Shown here: piece after piece, positions 27,577 through 36,156 of the stretch
How positions within the stretch are numbered: the stretch's first letter is position 1
Layout: every line of letters begins with the position of its first letter
The notes under the pieces: generated by a model
Seen by the model: only the letters and a program-made list of their open reading frames with translations
Databases searched by the model: none
Told to the model about the DNA's origin: nothing
Made by a program: the position numbers and the translations under genes
Assembly (NCBI RefSeq): GCF_000428725.1
Contig: NZ_AUAM01000009.1
Location: 1 to 64,000, forward strand
Reading direction: 5' to 3'
Source of the DNA: Psychromonas aquimarina ATCC BAA-1526
Lineage (GTDB): Bacteria; Pseudomonadota; Gammaproteobacteria; Enterobacterales; Psychromonadaceae
Length of the DNA: 64,000 nt

Positions 27577-27641
27577 GTGTCATCAAATGGTATCATAAAG
27601 TGAGGGGTGTCATCAAATCGGTATCTCATGTTTTATGACAC
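27577..27641. promoter_or_regulatory. res-like repeats upstream of the resolvase
   Basis: GTGTCATCAAAT occurs twice in direct orientation (27577 and 27607, 30 bases apart), and TTTTATGACAC (27631-27641) is an inverted partner. The pair 27607-27641 forms a site of about 35 bp with inverted half-sites, as in resolvase subsite I. It lies next to the resolvase start, so autoregulation is likely. Confidence 0.65.
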
Positions 27642-27642
27642 C

Positions 27643-27894
27643 TAAATCACAACGTTAATATAGGTATCATTAAACACTCGTTTGATGGACTGCTGCATAA
27701 TCAGCCAGTCAGTGCATTTTGTGGTGAAGCTTATGGGGGTCGAATAACAGGTCTATAAAAAGAGTTAGTGGCTATGCGCAATTTAACTACAATAAAAAAC
27801 GGTATTATGAATCACTTTCTAACTACTTAATTAATGATCCCTAAGTGAGTATCAATCTGATCTTTCATCCTCTTAGGGGATTGGCACTCACTTA
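27643..27894. other. Intergenic region with competing hairpins
   Basis: No gene seen. Two stems share bases and exclude one another: CCCTAAG (27839-27845) with CTTAGGG (27872-27878), and TAAGTGAGT (27842-27850) with ACTCACTTA (27886-27894). They lie directly after the stop of the primase-helicase gene and may act in its termination. Confidence 0.5.
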
Positions 27895-30800
27895 CTAACC
27901 AAAATTAATCTTTGAAAAATCAGATTTTTTATTTATGTTTTTCTTGATATCTTCAAACATTAAAACCCTATCAAGGCATATATCCGAAGATGGGGTTTTG
28001 TCTTCTGACAAGGTATTTAAAACACCATAATCTTCATCATCATTGCTGGCATTTGCACTTGTTATGGCTTCTATTGATTCACTCATCGGATTAGGCTGGT
28101 TTAATTTTTTCACCGGATCAATAAATATATCCTCTCTTTTAGTTGGTTTTAACTTGGTTTTTACCAACTCTTCAAATGTAGATTTAGCTTTTTGACCTCG
28201 TAAGCCTGCCATAGTCTTAAGGAGAACACTTGGTTCAAAACAATCAACGTCAGATCCGTACTTTTTACGTAATCTTGATCTAATATTCTCCTCGGCCTTA
28301 GTCATTTTATCCCCAGTAATTGATTTTGTTTTGCGTCCACTAACTGCGCTTTTGAAGCTCTCTGATAACTTAGGATCAAGTAATTGAATATCAACTTCGA
28401 TCCCTTGTTCTTCAAGTAAACGAGCCTGTAAATATTCAGCATCGGCTTTAGTTGGACAAACAAAATCACATTCTCGAGTATCATCGCTATGACGCAGGAC
28501 TCCACGAAACAGATTTTGCATAAGATTATTTCTGTGGATAAAATTATCTAAATCATCAAATGTTAATCCTGTTACGTGGCTAAGAACGTGTTTACTTGAA
28601 ACATCTAAATCCATATTGAACAAACAGCATATTAATGAATTTTCCTTTAGATGGTTTATACCTTTAGTAATCGGGCTTGTAACCGTTAAATCAAAGTTAT
28701 CTTTTAGCTCATCTTCAAAAATACCTTGTTCTTGCTGGTCTTTATTGATGTTAATTAACATTTTATTGTGTTTTTCACCAAAGGTACTAATCAAGGTTTT
28801 ACTAATTCTTGATGGCAAATATGGAATGCGAGATATGCGTGTCTTTGCAAAATTGTGTGTCGTAACAAAATGTATTTTTTTGATTCGTTGTTGTAAATTT
28901 TCAGAGCGACATTTCATTTTTATAGACTTAAACATAACCCCACAATTATTGGTTAACATTTTAACATATGGGTTATTTTCGATTTCATCACCAACAAAAA
29001 ACACGGCTTTAAACATTTTCAATTTCTCAATGTTGAACATATATAATTGCGTGATTTTGTTCTTTAAAGTAAGTTCATCTTTAGCGATATAGTAATACGT
29101 TACGTTGTTTAAGTTTGGTGCTCTTTTAGCAGCATCAACTCTCGCATACATATGTTCTTTATCACCAATGTTGGCTTGACTACCCATGTACGAGAGACCG
29201 TGAATACTCGCGCTAATTACTTTGTGTGTTTCACCGTTAGATTCAAATTCAATGTATTTTTTCAATTTCGAGACTTCAATATCGGTCCATTCGTTAGATA
29301 TCTTTTTTGCAGTTGGTAACGAACTGATATCATCAAACACTATACGATGCTGACATTTGAACATTTCATCCAAATTAACTAATTCAAGACCAGCCATTGT
29401 GAGGAATATGATTCCCCCTTTGCCTTTGTTTTGTAATTCGTCCAATGCAATATTAAATTGAATACTAACAGCTGATTTTTTTTCTCCTGTGTTTTCATCT
29501 GTACCTGATGCAATTGTTTGAACGTTTAATAAGTGTTCGTTATATTGGTTGTTAGTTAAAACACCACTTTGCCTTAGCTCAATTAAATACTTGTCTGTTT
29601 CTTGATAACGGCTATCTGTAACTGTCTTATTAAAGCTTTGCTTATCAGGGCATACATAGATAGTGATCTCGTCGTTCATCATCCAATCTATTGCATCCCG
29701 TACCATTTGGTACGATTTGCCAGATCCAGGAAGTCCCACAACCATTGTTGCATCTAACTCTGATAAATCGCCTAATTCGATGGATCCTTTAACTTTGGTT
29801 TTAACAACTTCAATTTTAGGTTTGTTCGTAGTAAGGGCTGTTATTTTATCGTTTATACCCTTAATTTTTAAATCTAATGAATCAATATAATTTTTATTAT
29901 CGCCCCTTATCTCGCCACCACCATATTGTGAACCTGTAGCTTTCATGGCATTACTAACTTGATTTTTAATAGTAAAGGTCATTTTGCTAAGATTATGCTG
30001 CTTAAAACGGGTCACATACTCAGTTACGGTCGCATGGTCTAAACCTATTTTAAAACATGAGCAAGCAAGGCTAAAACTCGTTTTGTTACCTTTGTTCATG
30101 GTAGATTTAATAGCGGATGCCAATACCTTTTCAGCATACTTGCGTTTGTTCGCTCTTTCTAAATCTGATAAATCGTGCCAGCTTACATACTCGCCCGCTG
30201 TTTTAGTCGCTATTAGGGCCTTTTCTTTCTTACGAATAATAGCTTGTTCTTCATTATGCAGATTTAAAATAGCTGTAATTGCCTGTTCCATTTCAACAAC
30301 TTCTGCATTATTGTATAATTTTATTTTGAAGTTTTCGCCGCCAGTCAGATAACATTTACTGTTAGGGTTGGTTGGCATATAATCGTAATATTTATTTAAA
30401 GATACACTCGAAAGTAATGATTTAACGGTATAACGACAAAGTTTAGTGAACATTTGACGGTTTTTTGGGGTGTTTTCTAAGTCAGTTAACCAAAATGCTT
30501 TGATTCCACCGTTAGGGCTACGGAACATGAATAAAGGTTTCGTTTTCTCCATTCTTGACCATACTTCGTTAAAGTCTGTTTGGGCAATTTTATCAAGATC
30601 CGCATGGATTAAACCGGAGATATGCCAACGATTGTGATTCCACATATCGTTTTCATCTAATAATTTACGTTGACCATCATAATAAGCGTGTGGCAAAAAA
30701 CTTGGAAAAAAATCATCTTTACTGACCTGATCTTTAGATGCCTCTTTCGCTTTAAGGTATTTCGATTGGCAAGCTGCGAAATTATCATTTTTAAGTTCTC

Positions 30801-30918
30801 TTAATAATGATAATAAAGGCTTAATTGTTACATTAAAATTATCGCCAGTTGTAGAAAATGCGATTCGTAATTGCTGTATTTGTGCTTTCATCTCCTTCTT
30901 GTTGCTTACTTTTGACAT
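27895..30918 (-). CDS. Primase-helicase-like replication protein
   Basis: A 1007-residue protein. Residues about 85-200 resemble an archaeo-eukaryotic-type primase domain of the VirE N-terminal/BT4734 kind: ISGLIHADLDK, FRSPNGGIKAFW and MPTNPNSKCYLTG. A helical linker follows. Walker A GLPGSGKS is at 395-402 and a probable Walker B is RIVFDDIS. The C-terminal part has NLFRGVLRHS, like the arginine region of helicases. Proteins with this order replicate plasmids, phages and phage satellites. AGGTGA precedes the start. It would let the excised island replicate. The helicase assignment is weaker than the ATPase call. Confidence 0.7.
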   Translation of the reverse strand: MSKVSNKKEMKAQIQQLRIAFSTTGDNFNVTIKPLLSLLRELKNDNFAACQSKYLKAKEASKDQVSKDDFFPSFLPHAYYDGQRKLLDENDMWNHNRWHISGLIHADLDKIAQTDFNEVWSRMEKTKPLFMFRSPNGGIKAFWLTDLENTPKNRQMFTKLCRYTVKSLLSSVSLNKYYDYMPTNPNSKCYLTGGENFKIKLYNNAEVVEMEQAITAILNLHNEEQAIIRKKEKALIATKTAGEYVSWHDLSDLERANKRKYAEKVLASAIKSTMNKGNKTSFSLACSCFKIGLDHATVTEYVTRFKQHNLSKMTFTIKNQVSNAMKATGSQYGGGEIRGDNKNYIDSLDLKIKGINDKITALTTNKPKIEVVKTKVKGSIELGDLSELDATMVVGLPGSGKSYQMVRDAIDWMMNDEITIYVCPDKQSFNKTVTDSRYQETDKYLIELRQSGVLTNNQYNEHLLNVQTIASGTDENTGEKKSAVSIQFNIALDELQNKGKGGIIFLTMAGLELVNLDEMFKCQHRIVFDDISSLPTAKKISNEWTDIEVSKLKKYIEFESNGETHKVISASIHGLSYMGSQANIGDKEHMYARVDAAKRAPNLNNVTYYYIAKDELTLKNKITQLYMFNIEKLKMFKAVFFVGDEIENNPYVKMLTNNCGVMFKSIKMKCRSENLQQRIKKIHFVTTHNFAKTRISRIPYLPSRISKTLISTFGEKHNKMLININKDQQEQGIFEDELKDNFDLTVTSPITKGINHLKENSLICCLFNMDLDVSSKHVLSHVTGLTFDDLDNFIHRNNLMQNLFRGVLRHSDDTRECDFVCPTKADAEYLQARLLEEQGIEVDIQLLDPKLSESFKSAVSGRKTKSITGDKMTKAEENIRSRLRKKYGSDVDCFEPSVLLKTMAGLRGQKAKSTFEELVKTKLKPTKREDIFIDPVKKLNQPNPMSESIEAITSANASNDDEDYGVLNTLSEDKTPSSDICLDRVLMFEDIKKNINKKSDFSKINFG

Positions 30919-31081
30919 TTTGTCACCTATGTTTTTATTGGTGACTACTAAATAAGATATTTATTTATGAACGATTAATTCCAGTCATAAATATTGTTAG
31001 ATTGTTATTTTAGTAGTTCCTTATTTTTATTAAAAATTGAATTGATGTTTATCGAGAACATTAATTCAAAAATGATTTGTT

Positions 31082-31108
31082 AAAAGCCTCTTAATTGAGG
31101 TTTTTTTA
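31082..31108 (-). terminator. Terminator after the 66-aa gene
   Basis: GCCTC / GAGG stem with an AATTAA loop and T runs on both sides; it lies 23 bases past the stop of the minus-strand gene. Confidence 0.65.
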
Positions 31109-31130
31109 TGCGTAGATATTTATCGATTTT

Positions 31131-31331
31131 TTAGGATGAACTAAATACCACTTCTGGCTGTTCTGATCTGACGGTTTCAATAACTGGAAGATGTGGTATC
31201 GAAGTTTTTACTGGACGGTTTGTGATTCTTTTGATTAGCTCACTAACACGTATTTTGGCTTGGTTTAATTCTTTCTGACGTTGACTGATCGCATCTCTAT
31301 GCTTCAGCATTAATTTCTCAATAATGTTCAT
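31131..31331 (-). CDS. Small helical protein of unknown function (66 aa)
   Basis: Start ATG 31331 has GAGGAAA upstream. The first 40 residues are a charged helix (EKLMLKHRDAISQRQKELNQ) and the rest is a proline- and serine-rich tail. No family recognised. It lies between the replication gene and the integrase; a regulatory or accessory replication role is only a guess. Confidence 0.6.
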   Translation of the reverse strand: MNIIEKLMLKHRDAISQRQKELNQAKIRVSELIKRITNRPVKTSIPHLPVIETVRSEQPEVVFSSS

Positions 31332-31857
31332 GTTTATTTCCTCAATTAGTTATGCTCTATTTCCTTTTTTGAAAACGCAAAAAAAACTGTTCCATTTTGG
31401 CAGTCCAAAATTAGATACAGTTCTATAAAATATTTAAAATGCAGGTCTCGAGTATTTCGAACCAGTTAGTTAACGATTATTGTTAACGTTGAAAATGCTA
31501 ACTGTTCTGGTTTGATAAGTCAAGTGTTTTTTTGTGAGGTGTGTTTTGTCTCCGCCTGTCCCTAATTCGTATTTGGATAGTGGTGAACCTTGATTCAGAT
31601 GACATTAATACGACACGTCAGCTGGTGATTGAGCAAGCCTTGATTTCCTCGAATTTCATAAGTAATCACAAACGTTTGATTTTGAATAATTAGACCAGCA
31701 TTATCTAAATCGACATTTTAGAATGAAAATCGATAATCCTGCCTATGAGAATGAACACTCGAAAGGCAGTCATTCTCACAGGAAATTTGATCATATTAAA
31801 GATGCGTACCAAGTCGAAAGAAAATATTAAACAAGAAAGCTCTAACGATAATTATTG
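31332..31857. promoter_or_regulatory. 526-bp non-coding region with palindromes (possible origin or control region)
   Basis: No gene seen. It contains GTTAAC-GATTATT-GTTAAC at 31469-31487 nested in a wider inverted repeat (AACCAG..TTAG / CTAAC..CTGGTT), a related near-palindrome CTAACGATAATTATTGTTAG at 31842-31861, and a strong stem TGAGAATGA / TCATTCTCA inside 31737-31783. Position between replication gene and integrase and AT richness fit a replication origin or regulator-binding region. Confidence 0.5.
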
Positions 31858-33867
31858 TTAGTACTTCAATAGTGAACAATCTAATATTTTATTAGCACCG
31901 ATCCATTGCTGTATTTTGGGGAGCTGTTTTTCTATTTTGCTCCTACATATCACTAAATATTTTGTATCATTACCTTTTTGCGTAGTAAAACTGATTGTGT
32001 ACAACCAGCCTTTTTTTATTAAATCTTTTTTAGCGAGGGATTTGTGGCTCTGCCATTGCTTATCACTAATCAACTCATCATTTAACAGGAACTTCTTATA
32101 GAAGACAAAGAAACCATTCTTTGCTTCATATTCCAATAGAACATTCACGAATTTATCCAGTGCTGTGTATCGTGTATGTTCTTCGGAATACAGCCTTAGA
32201 AAATCAGGATGAATACTCTCAATATTACAGCGGTATGCATTATTTTTTACTTCATCTTCCGTAAAAGTGATCATTTTGAAATGTTCATCACTTTTCATAC
32301 TTTGATAATTCTTATCATCAGGTTCAATAATAATAAGATTGTACCCAAGCCTGCGTCCCGTTTGCTTCATCTGTTCTGGCAGATAGTAGTAAATGCTCTT
32401 ATTATCAATTAACGTGATATTAATTAAACCATCTTTGTAAATAGTAATATTATTTACCAATTTAGCGATTTTCTCGCCATTTTCCCGTTTAGATTCACTA
32501 TCTCCGTTGATTATTTTCTCTTTATCATCACCCCATGACTTAATATCGTCGAGTGTTTTTCTACTTCCTGATGTCAGCAATACTTTCTGTTTTTCTTCCG
32601 CTAATTTAACTTCTAAATCACTTATATTTTGATTCAATTTTATTAATTCGAGCTTTGCGAAATCGCCAAATGACTCAGGGTTATCGAATACTAATTTTTG
32701 CTTCGTATTGAATAACTCTGTTTTTGATATTAACTCTTGCTTTAATGAAATTAGCTTTGAATCATCAATATCGGATTCGGCTAACAAAAGGTGGCTCAGA
32801 GCATTCACCACAATATGATCGAGGGTGTAAATCTGTTCGCTTAATAGGCATTTGTGATTGATACAAGTGTAATAAACCGCGCCTTTTCCTGTGGAGTGAT
32901 TTGCACTTAGTGGTGAACCACAATCACCGCAGAATAAAAACCGTTTACCAGCAAGAAGGGTATAACTTTGGCGATTGCCATTAGATTTAGATTTTTTCCT
33001 TGAGTGCTGTAATTGGTAATATTCTGCTTCTGTACAAATTGTTTCTCCATTGAAGCTGTAGTATCCATTCAGCTTGATTGGCTTCTCATGCTGGAGGCTT
33101 ATTTCCAAGCAACCAAATAGAGCTGGACTGCTTAAAATATCTCGAATGCCCTGTTTAGTATATTTTAACCCTTTACCCTCTAAGAAATTCTGGCAACGAC
33201 CCAAGCCGTTTTTTAGTCCATATTGAACAAGATCCTTTGCTATTATCCAGTTCTCACTATGCTGACGAACTGGAGGGTTTTTTCTCGTGGTTCCTTCAGT
33301 GGTCTTTGTTGTGATGTAAAATGGATGATGCCCTACACCGATATCATAAGGATAGCCGCAAGGTGTCCGTTCACCATCTAAAAATCGGTTAACTTGAGCT
33401 TGTGCGTTTCTGTTAATGTAATAACTTTTTCTCGCGCTTTCCTCGTTGGCTGTGGCGAATGCAAAACCGACGAGAGCGTTATTCATTGCCTTGGTTTGGT
33501 TGTCTACTGCATTGCTATAGAGGTGATTATCCATAGTGGTGTATATTTCAATACCTTTACTTAGTATTGAATTGAAAAGCTCCATAGAATTCTCAAAATC
33601 TAAGCGGGATAGGCGGTCAAGATGGCGCATTACGATAATATCATGAGGCTTGATCGTGTTATTATCAATATCCTTTAGTAGCTCGCCGAGCTCACCTTTC
33701 AGGTGATCTCCTTTGTAAGCACTCTTACCTTCGTCTTTGTAAATACGACCTACAGTTGTATTGTATTTAATAGCAAGCTCTTCTAACAAAGGTCTATCAT
33801 TCTGTAGTGACATCGACAGTCCTTCGAGTTGTTTTGCTTTCGATACCCTGCAATATGCGTAGATCAT
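31858..33867 (-). CDS. Large serine recombinase (island integrase)
   Basis: A 669-residue integrase. The N-terminal resolvase domain has Ser9 in YCRVSKAKQ and the arginines of RHLDRLSR (residues 81-88). The recombinase domain follows (about 165-290). The zinc-ribbon domain has Cys313, Cys316, Cys335 and Cys340 (FCGDCGSPL, YYTCINHKC). Then comes a coiled-coil stretch with EEKQKVLL, and a long C-terminal extension. It reads inward from the right end; its start is 53 bases from the attR core. Such enzymes need no host factor for integration and a directionality protein for excision, which I could not identify. Confidence 0.93.
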   Translation of the reverse strand: MIYAYCRVSKAKQLEGLSMSLQNDRPLLEELAIKYNTTVGRIYKDEGKSAYKGDHLKGELGELLKDIDNNTIKPHDIIVMRHLDRLSRLDFENSMELFNSILSKGIEIYTTMDNHLYSNAVDNQTKAMNNALVGFAFATANEESARKSYYINRNAQAQVNRFLDGERTPCGYPYDIGVGHHPFYITTKTTEGTTRKNPPVRQHSENWIIAKDLVQYGLKNGLGRCQNFLEGKGLKYTKQGIRDILSSPALFGCLEISLQHEKPIKLNGYYSFNGETICTEAEYYQLQHSRKKSKSNGNRQSYTLLAGKRFLFCGDCGSPLSANHSTGKGAVYYTCINHKCLLSEQIYTLDHIVVNALSHLLLAESDIDDSKLISLKQELISKTELFNTKQKLVFDNPESFGDFAKLELIKLNQNISDLEVKLAEEKQKVLLTSGSRKTLDDIKSWGDDKEKIINGDSESKRENGEKIAKLVNNITIYKDGLINITLIDNKSIYYYLPEQMKQTGRRLGYNLIIIEPDDKNYQSMKSDEHFKMITFTEDEVKNNAYRCNIESIHPDFLRLYSEEHTRYTALDKFVNVLLEYEAKNGFFVFYKKFLLNDELISDKQWQSHKSLAKKDLIKKGWLYTISFTTQKGNDTKYLVICRSKIEKQLPKIQQWIGANKILDCSLLKY

Positions 33868-33874
33868 AATTCCC

Positions 33875-35224
33875 TTGATTAATAGATATTTTAATGACGA
33901 CTATGCTAACACAGCTCCGGCTAATTTACCTAAAGAGGGCGGGCGGTTTGATCTGGCGATTGCGCTTGGGATTTTAATTGCTTCCGATCAGGTTCAGGGA
34001 GATCAGGTTAAGCAGTTCGAATGCTTTGCCGAGCTTGCCCTGTCCGGCGAACTGCGTGCAGTTGACGGTATTATTCCCTGCGCGCTGGCCGCTAAAGAAA
34101 AATCACGCGCTTTAATCATCTGTTGTGAAAATCAGCATGAAAGCGCCTTAACCGGCGTGCAGGCTTTTGTTGCCTCTAACCTTACTGATGTTTGTGCTTT
34201 TCTGCAGGGGCAGAAATCGTTAGCGCAGGCGCAGTTCTGCTCGACACCTAAAGCGCACAATCAGCCGGATATGAGTGACGTATTAGGACAGGAACAGGCG
34301 AAAAGGGTGTTAGAAATTGCCGCTGTCGGCGGACATAATTTATTATTAGTCGGCCCGCCCGGTACCGGCAAGAGCATGTTAGCAGAACGTTTTATGACCC
34401 TGCTGCCGAAATTAAGCGAGAAGCATGCTCTGCAGACGGCCGCAATTTATTCTGTCTGCGGTAAACGCCGCGATGACTGGTATCAACCGCCGTACCGTAG
34501 TCCGCATCACAGTGCCTCTTCCGTCGCGCTGGTGGGAGGCGGAGGAAAACCTAAACCGGGAGAAATATCCCTGTCTCATCGCGGCGTTTTATTTCTGGAT
34601 GAGCTCCCGGAATTTCCTAAATCTGTTTTAGACAGTCTGCGCCAGCCGCTGGAAACCAATGAGGTTACTATTTCCCGGGCTGCTAATCAGGTTACCTTTC
34701 CGGCAGATTTCCAATTGATCGGTGCAATGAACCCCAGTCCCTGCGGACATATAAGCGGAGAACTAAGACGCAGTACGCCGGATCAGATCCTGCGTTATCT
34801 CGGGCGGTTATCCGGGCCGTTTTTAGACCGCTTTTCCCTGTCAATTATGGTGCCGTTATTACCTAAAGGAACGCTGGCCTGTACGCAGGCTGGACGGAAG
34901 CCGTCAAGTGAAAGCAGTGAGCAGATAAAAGTTCGTGTCCTGCAGGCAAGAGAAAAACAGATCCTGCGTCAGGGCAAATTAAATCATGCGCTGACTACTC
35001 GCGAGATAACTGAATTTTGTAAGCTGAGTATTGATGACGCAGAGTTTTTAGAGCATGCCATTAATCAAATGGGCTTATCAATTCGAGCCTGGCACAGTTT
35101 ATTAAAAGTTGCGCGCAGTATTGCAGACTTAGCCGGCAGTGAACAGCTGCAGCGTCAGCATCTGCTGGAGTCTTTGTCGTATCGGGCAATGGATCGCTTA
35201 TTAAAAAGTATTTCTTATGAGTAA
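33875..35224 (+). pseudogene. comM: comM (yifB) 3' fragment with AAA+ core
   Basis: The C-terminal 432 residues of ComM, from LPKEGGRF onward, preceded by 17 residues read from island DNA. Walker A GPPGTGKS is at residues 160-167; GVLFLDELPEF is Walker B and the Mg-chelatase C-terminal domain ends the protein. The only start for this frame is TTG 33875 inside the island, without a ribosome binding site, so expression is doubtful. Without the N-terminal 73 residues the protein is unlikely to form a normal hexamer. Excision of the island would restore a frame of about 506 codons. Confidence 0.92.
33920..33927 (+). other. attR core of the comM island
   Basis: GCTAATTT, preceded by CCG. The bases before it (AACACAGCTCCG) are island DNA; those after it (ACCTAAAGAG) are comM codons. 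Confidence 0.8.
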
Positions 35225-35231
35225 TTTCACT

Positions 35232-36116
35232 CTAATTCTTATTTTTACTGTCTGGGAAATATTTTGTTTTAAATCGGGTGGACGGTGCTTTTAAAGCGTT
35301 AATGGTCTGCTGTGAAAGAGTTGGGTTTTGTAACTCAATGAACTTCCTATCTTTAAGGTCCAGCTCATTGATGAGTTCCAGGAAATAAAATTCAAACAGG
35401 AGCTCTGTTACTCCGCTCCTGTTTAAACGAGTTAATCCCAGCTGCAGGCGTTCAGCCAGCAGAGGTTTTTTCGGGTTAACAAAAAAGAACAGCGGGAAGG
35501 GGTAATGAATCACGATATTCTTTTCTATCGCTAAACCAAGTGAGGGATGATTTGACAGTTCAGAATTAATTTCATTTATACCTCGAGCGAAGCAGTCAAA
35601 ACGGTTCATAGACAGCTGCTGAAATAATAGATCCCGTTTAAAAGTTGTTTTTACAGTGATTCCATTACTTTCTAATATTTTAGTATCCGGCCAGTTATGG
35701 TGCTGGCTGATAGTAATGTTTTTTTCTATCCACTGCTGCTTACTGCTGATACCTGTGAATTTCTCTTGATTACCCTCTTTGATTAAGCATAAACGATAAC
35801 CGTAAAGCCCCTGCAGAATAGGAATACGAACTGCAGTCGCCTGCTGCTCTCGTTTTTCAGTTGCAATGAAGTGTGCTAAATCGATACGTGAGTTTGCAAG
35901 CTCACGCAGGGCACGGTCCTGCTCCATGGCTGTTGAGGTAATAAGCTGATATTCTCCATAGTCATCTTTGGTTATTTCCAGTGCGCGGTACAGAGTATCC
36001 CAGATAATACCCGAGTCGGCAGCGGTTTTATTCCATAGGACTATCTCGTTATTTTTAGCCAGACTAAAATTCGCTTTCAGTGCCAGAAGTAAAAACAGTA
36101 TTATTATATTCTTCAT
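35232..36116 (-). CDS. Periplasmic solute-binding-like protein (paralog 1)
   Basis: A 294-residue protein with a signal peptide (residues 1-20) and a family 3 solute-binding fold: EYQLITSTAMEQDRALREL, ARGINEINSEL and FFVNPKKPLLAERLQLGL. These proteins resemble amino-acid-binding components, but no permease or ATPase gene is nearby, and similar stand-alone copies are common in marine gammaproteobacteria. It is tandem with a clear paralog 40 bases upstream. Ligand unknown. Confidence 0.75.
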   Translation of the reverse strand: MKNIIILFLLLALKANFSLAKNNEIVLWNKTAADSGIIWDTLYRALEITKDDYGEYQLITSTAMEQDRALRELANSRIDLAHFIATEKREQQATAVRIPILQGLYGYRLCLIKEGNQEKFTGISSKQQWIEKNITISQHHNWPDTKILESNGITVKTTFKRDLLFQQLSMNRFDCFARGINEINSELSNHPSLGLAIEKNIVIHYPFPLFFFVNPKKPLLAERLQLGLTRLNRSGVTELLFEFYFLELINELDLKDRKFIELQNPTLSQQTINALKAPSTRFKTKYFPDSKNKN

Positions 36117-36156
36117 TATCAGTAACCCTTTTATTAGTAAAATTAAAAAGTTATAG

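Larger units (their letters stand above)
16344..33927. mobile_element. 17.6-kb serine-integrase island inserted in comM, carrying an integron-type cassette array
   Basis: The island is bounded by GCTAATTT at 16344-16351 and 33920-33927. Outside these repeats the two halves of comM rejoin in frame. Contents from left to right: a gene-less leader, about ten plus-strand cassettes with attC-like sites, one minus-strand nuclease gene, a small serine resolvase, a primase-helicase-like gene, a 66-codon gene and a 669-residue large serine recombinase reading inward from the right edge. No relaxase, type IV secretion, capsid, terminase or intI gene is present. The cassette part is visibly richer in A+T than the flanking ilv and comM sequence. 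It may be a phage satellite-like or mobilisable element. Confidence 0.9.

Noticed and set aside
16564-33867. CRISPR array interpretation of the repeated inverted sequences
   Set aside because: Repeats are 50-140 bp, not identical, spaced by whole genes, and fit attC boxes; no cas genes are present.
16359-33927. Integrative conjugative element
   Set aside because: No relaxase, coupling protein or type IV secretion gene could be found; only mobilisation by a helper remains possible.
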